DNA of 6,775 nucleotides. Source: Deltaproteobacteria bacterium (GTDB lineage Bacteria; Desulfobacterota; DAOWNY01). The DNA lies in contig DAOWNY010000101.1 of NCBI GenBank assembly GCA_030642325.1, forward strand, positions 1 to 6,775, written 5' to 3'. The notes below the pieces were generated by a model that was given only the letters and a program-made list of their open reading frames with translations, was not told where the DNA came from and searched no databases. Position 1 is the first letter of the stretch. Each line of letters starts with the position of its first letter. Shown here one piece after another: positions 6,209 to 6,775 of the stretch. The position numbers and the translations under genes are program-made.

Positions 6209-6303
6209 CAATACATTCCTTTATAACAGTGAGTTGTGACCACTCAGAATCCGGAAGTCAGGAACCGGAATCCGGATACAGTTACCTCTGTTTATTGAGA
6301 TGA
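6209..6303. other. Short spacer between the WbqC-like and nucleotidyltransferase genes
   Basis: About 95 bp without a gene. It contains the AAAGGA ribosome binding site for the nucleotidyltransferase gene and a small repeat of GAATCCGGA. No clear terminator (no stem with a U-tract) and no good promoter were found, so read-through from the WbqC-like gene is plausible. Confidence 0.5.
6247..6277. repeat. 9 bp direct repeat GAATCCGGA at 21 bp period, also forming an inverted repeat
   Basis: GAATCCGGA occurs at 6247-6255 and again at 6268-6276. Because TCCGGA is its own reverse complement, ATCCGGA (6249-6255) can pair with TCCGGAT (6271-6277) across a 15-base loop. It lies about 40-70 bp upstream of the nucleotidyltransferase start. 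The repeat is seen directly; a regulatory role is only conjecture. Confidence 0.35.
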
Positions 6304-6775
6304 TTAGATATTATTTAAAATTTCCCTGGATTTTTTGATCCCGCAGTTAAACATCAGGTCGATACTGCTAAGAAAAGGGATAAATTGTCCATGCAATTGG
6401 GGATAAACCGGATGTTTAAAATCCTGCCAGATTACCCGGATACCTGCGGCCTTGAAGGGCAAAGGGTCGTAGTAATTTCTTGCCCCGACACCGGATAAAT
6501 AATGGGTTGCCCCCACTTTTTGGAGAATATCCACCAGCAATTCATTATTACGCCCGCGCGGATTGAGCATACTTGCCAAATTCACTGCCGGGTTTAAATC
6601 AAATAATTTCATCAGCATCCGGATGGATTCCAGATTAAAATTCAACATCTCCAAACACTCGAAACCATATAACCTCTCAAGATGAGGAAATATTTCACTA
6701 AAATATGGCGACTTACGATAGTTTGCCCGGATAAGATTTAAATTGTTATTTCTCCAGTCCACCTCATTTGAGAGG
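6304..6775 (-). CDS. WbqC-like family protein, N-terminus cut by right window edge
   Basis: The visible C-terminal part matches WbqC-like proteins of polysaccharide loci. It has the stretch NYRKSPYF followed by a helix ending LERLY, then VGATHYLSGVGARNYYDPL, IWQDFKHPVYPQLHG, FIPFLSSIDLMFNCG and a final helix. The H-P-V-Y-P-Q and S-x-x-D-L-x-F-N-C-G segments are the family's best-conserved ones. A GTG at 6762 could be taken as the start, but the frame is open upstream to the window edge (codons for L-S-N-E precede it), there is no ribosome binding site before it, and the family normally has about 80-100 more N-terminal residues. The gene therefore begins outside the window and GTG is an internal valine. 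The family's biochemical role is not settled; it is usually encoded with O-antigen or glycan sugar-modification genes. Confidence 0.85.
   Translation of the reverse strand, partial: LSNEVDWRNNNLNLIRANYRKSPYFSEIFPHLERLYGFECLEMLNFNLESIRMLMKLFDLNPAVNLASMLNPRGRNNELLVDILQKVGATHYLSGVGARNYYDPLPFKAAGIRVIWQDFKHPVYPQLHGQFIPFLSSIDLMFNCGIKKSREILNNI

Noticed and set aside
6304..6762. Complete 152-residue gene starting at GTG 6762
   Set aside because: The frame stays open upstream to the window edge, there is no Shine-Dalgarno sequence, and WbqC-like proteins are longer at the N-terminus.

Overview
The window is a stretch of a bacterial surface-glycan (O-antigen, capsule or flagellin-glycan type) biosynthesis locus. 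All genes lie on the minus strand, so transcription runs from high to low coordinates. The DNA is moderately AT-rich. The families present (WbqC-like, SpsF-like, DegT/EryC1, Gfo/Idh/MocA, PIG-L, sugar-type methyltransferases) are typical of polysaccharide islands in Gram-negative and other environmental bacteria. Nothing seen fixes the taxon; a proteobacterial or Desulfobacterota-like host is only a weak guess. There are no tRNAs, rRNAs, CRISPR arrays or transposases.

Layout in transcription order: (1) a WbqC-like protein whose N-terminus lies beyond the right edge (6304-6775); (2) a 92-95 bp spacer with a small repeat; (3) an SpsF/CMP-sugar-synthetase-like nucleotidyltransferase (5411-6208); (4) a Gfo/Idh/MocA NAD(P)-dependent sugar oxidoreductase split by a frameshift (4372-5414); (5) a DegT/DnrJ/EryC1 PLP-dependent sugar aminotransferase (3134-4381); (6) a class I SAM methyltransferase with an N-terminal four-cysteine zinc-ribbon-like segment (2157-3137); (7) a GT-B-like protein resembling glycosyl- or polyol-phosphate transferases (1075-2160); (8) a 275 bp gene-free spacer; (9) a PIG-L family N-deacetylase with a TTG start (170-799); (10) the first 38 codons of another probable SAM methyltransferase running off the left edge (1-115).

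Genes 3 to 7 form one tightly coupled unit: three junctions are 4 bp ATGA overlaps and one is a 10 bp overlap. Together they suggest (inference) making and activating an unusual sugar: oxidation of a sugar hydroxyl by the oxidoreductase, transamination of the ketone by the DegT enzyme, activation with a nucleotide (CMP by analogy) by the SpsF-like enzyme, then methylation, transfer and possibly N-deacetylation. The exact sugar cannot be read from sequence.

The most notable observation is inside the oxidoreductase gene. Three perfect tandem copies of CTGAG (coding strand) sit exactly where the frame breaks. Two copies would give one uninterrupted 345-residue family-length protein; three copies give a stop after 154 residues. 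This is either a fixed inactivating 5 bp duplication or a short pentanucleotide ON/OFF switch for a surface-glycan gene.
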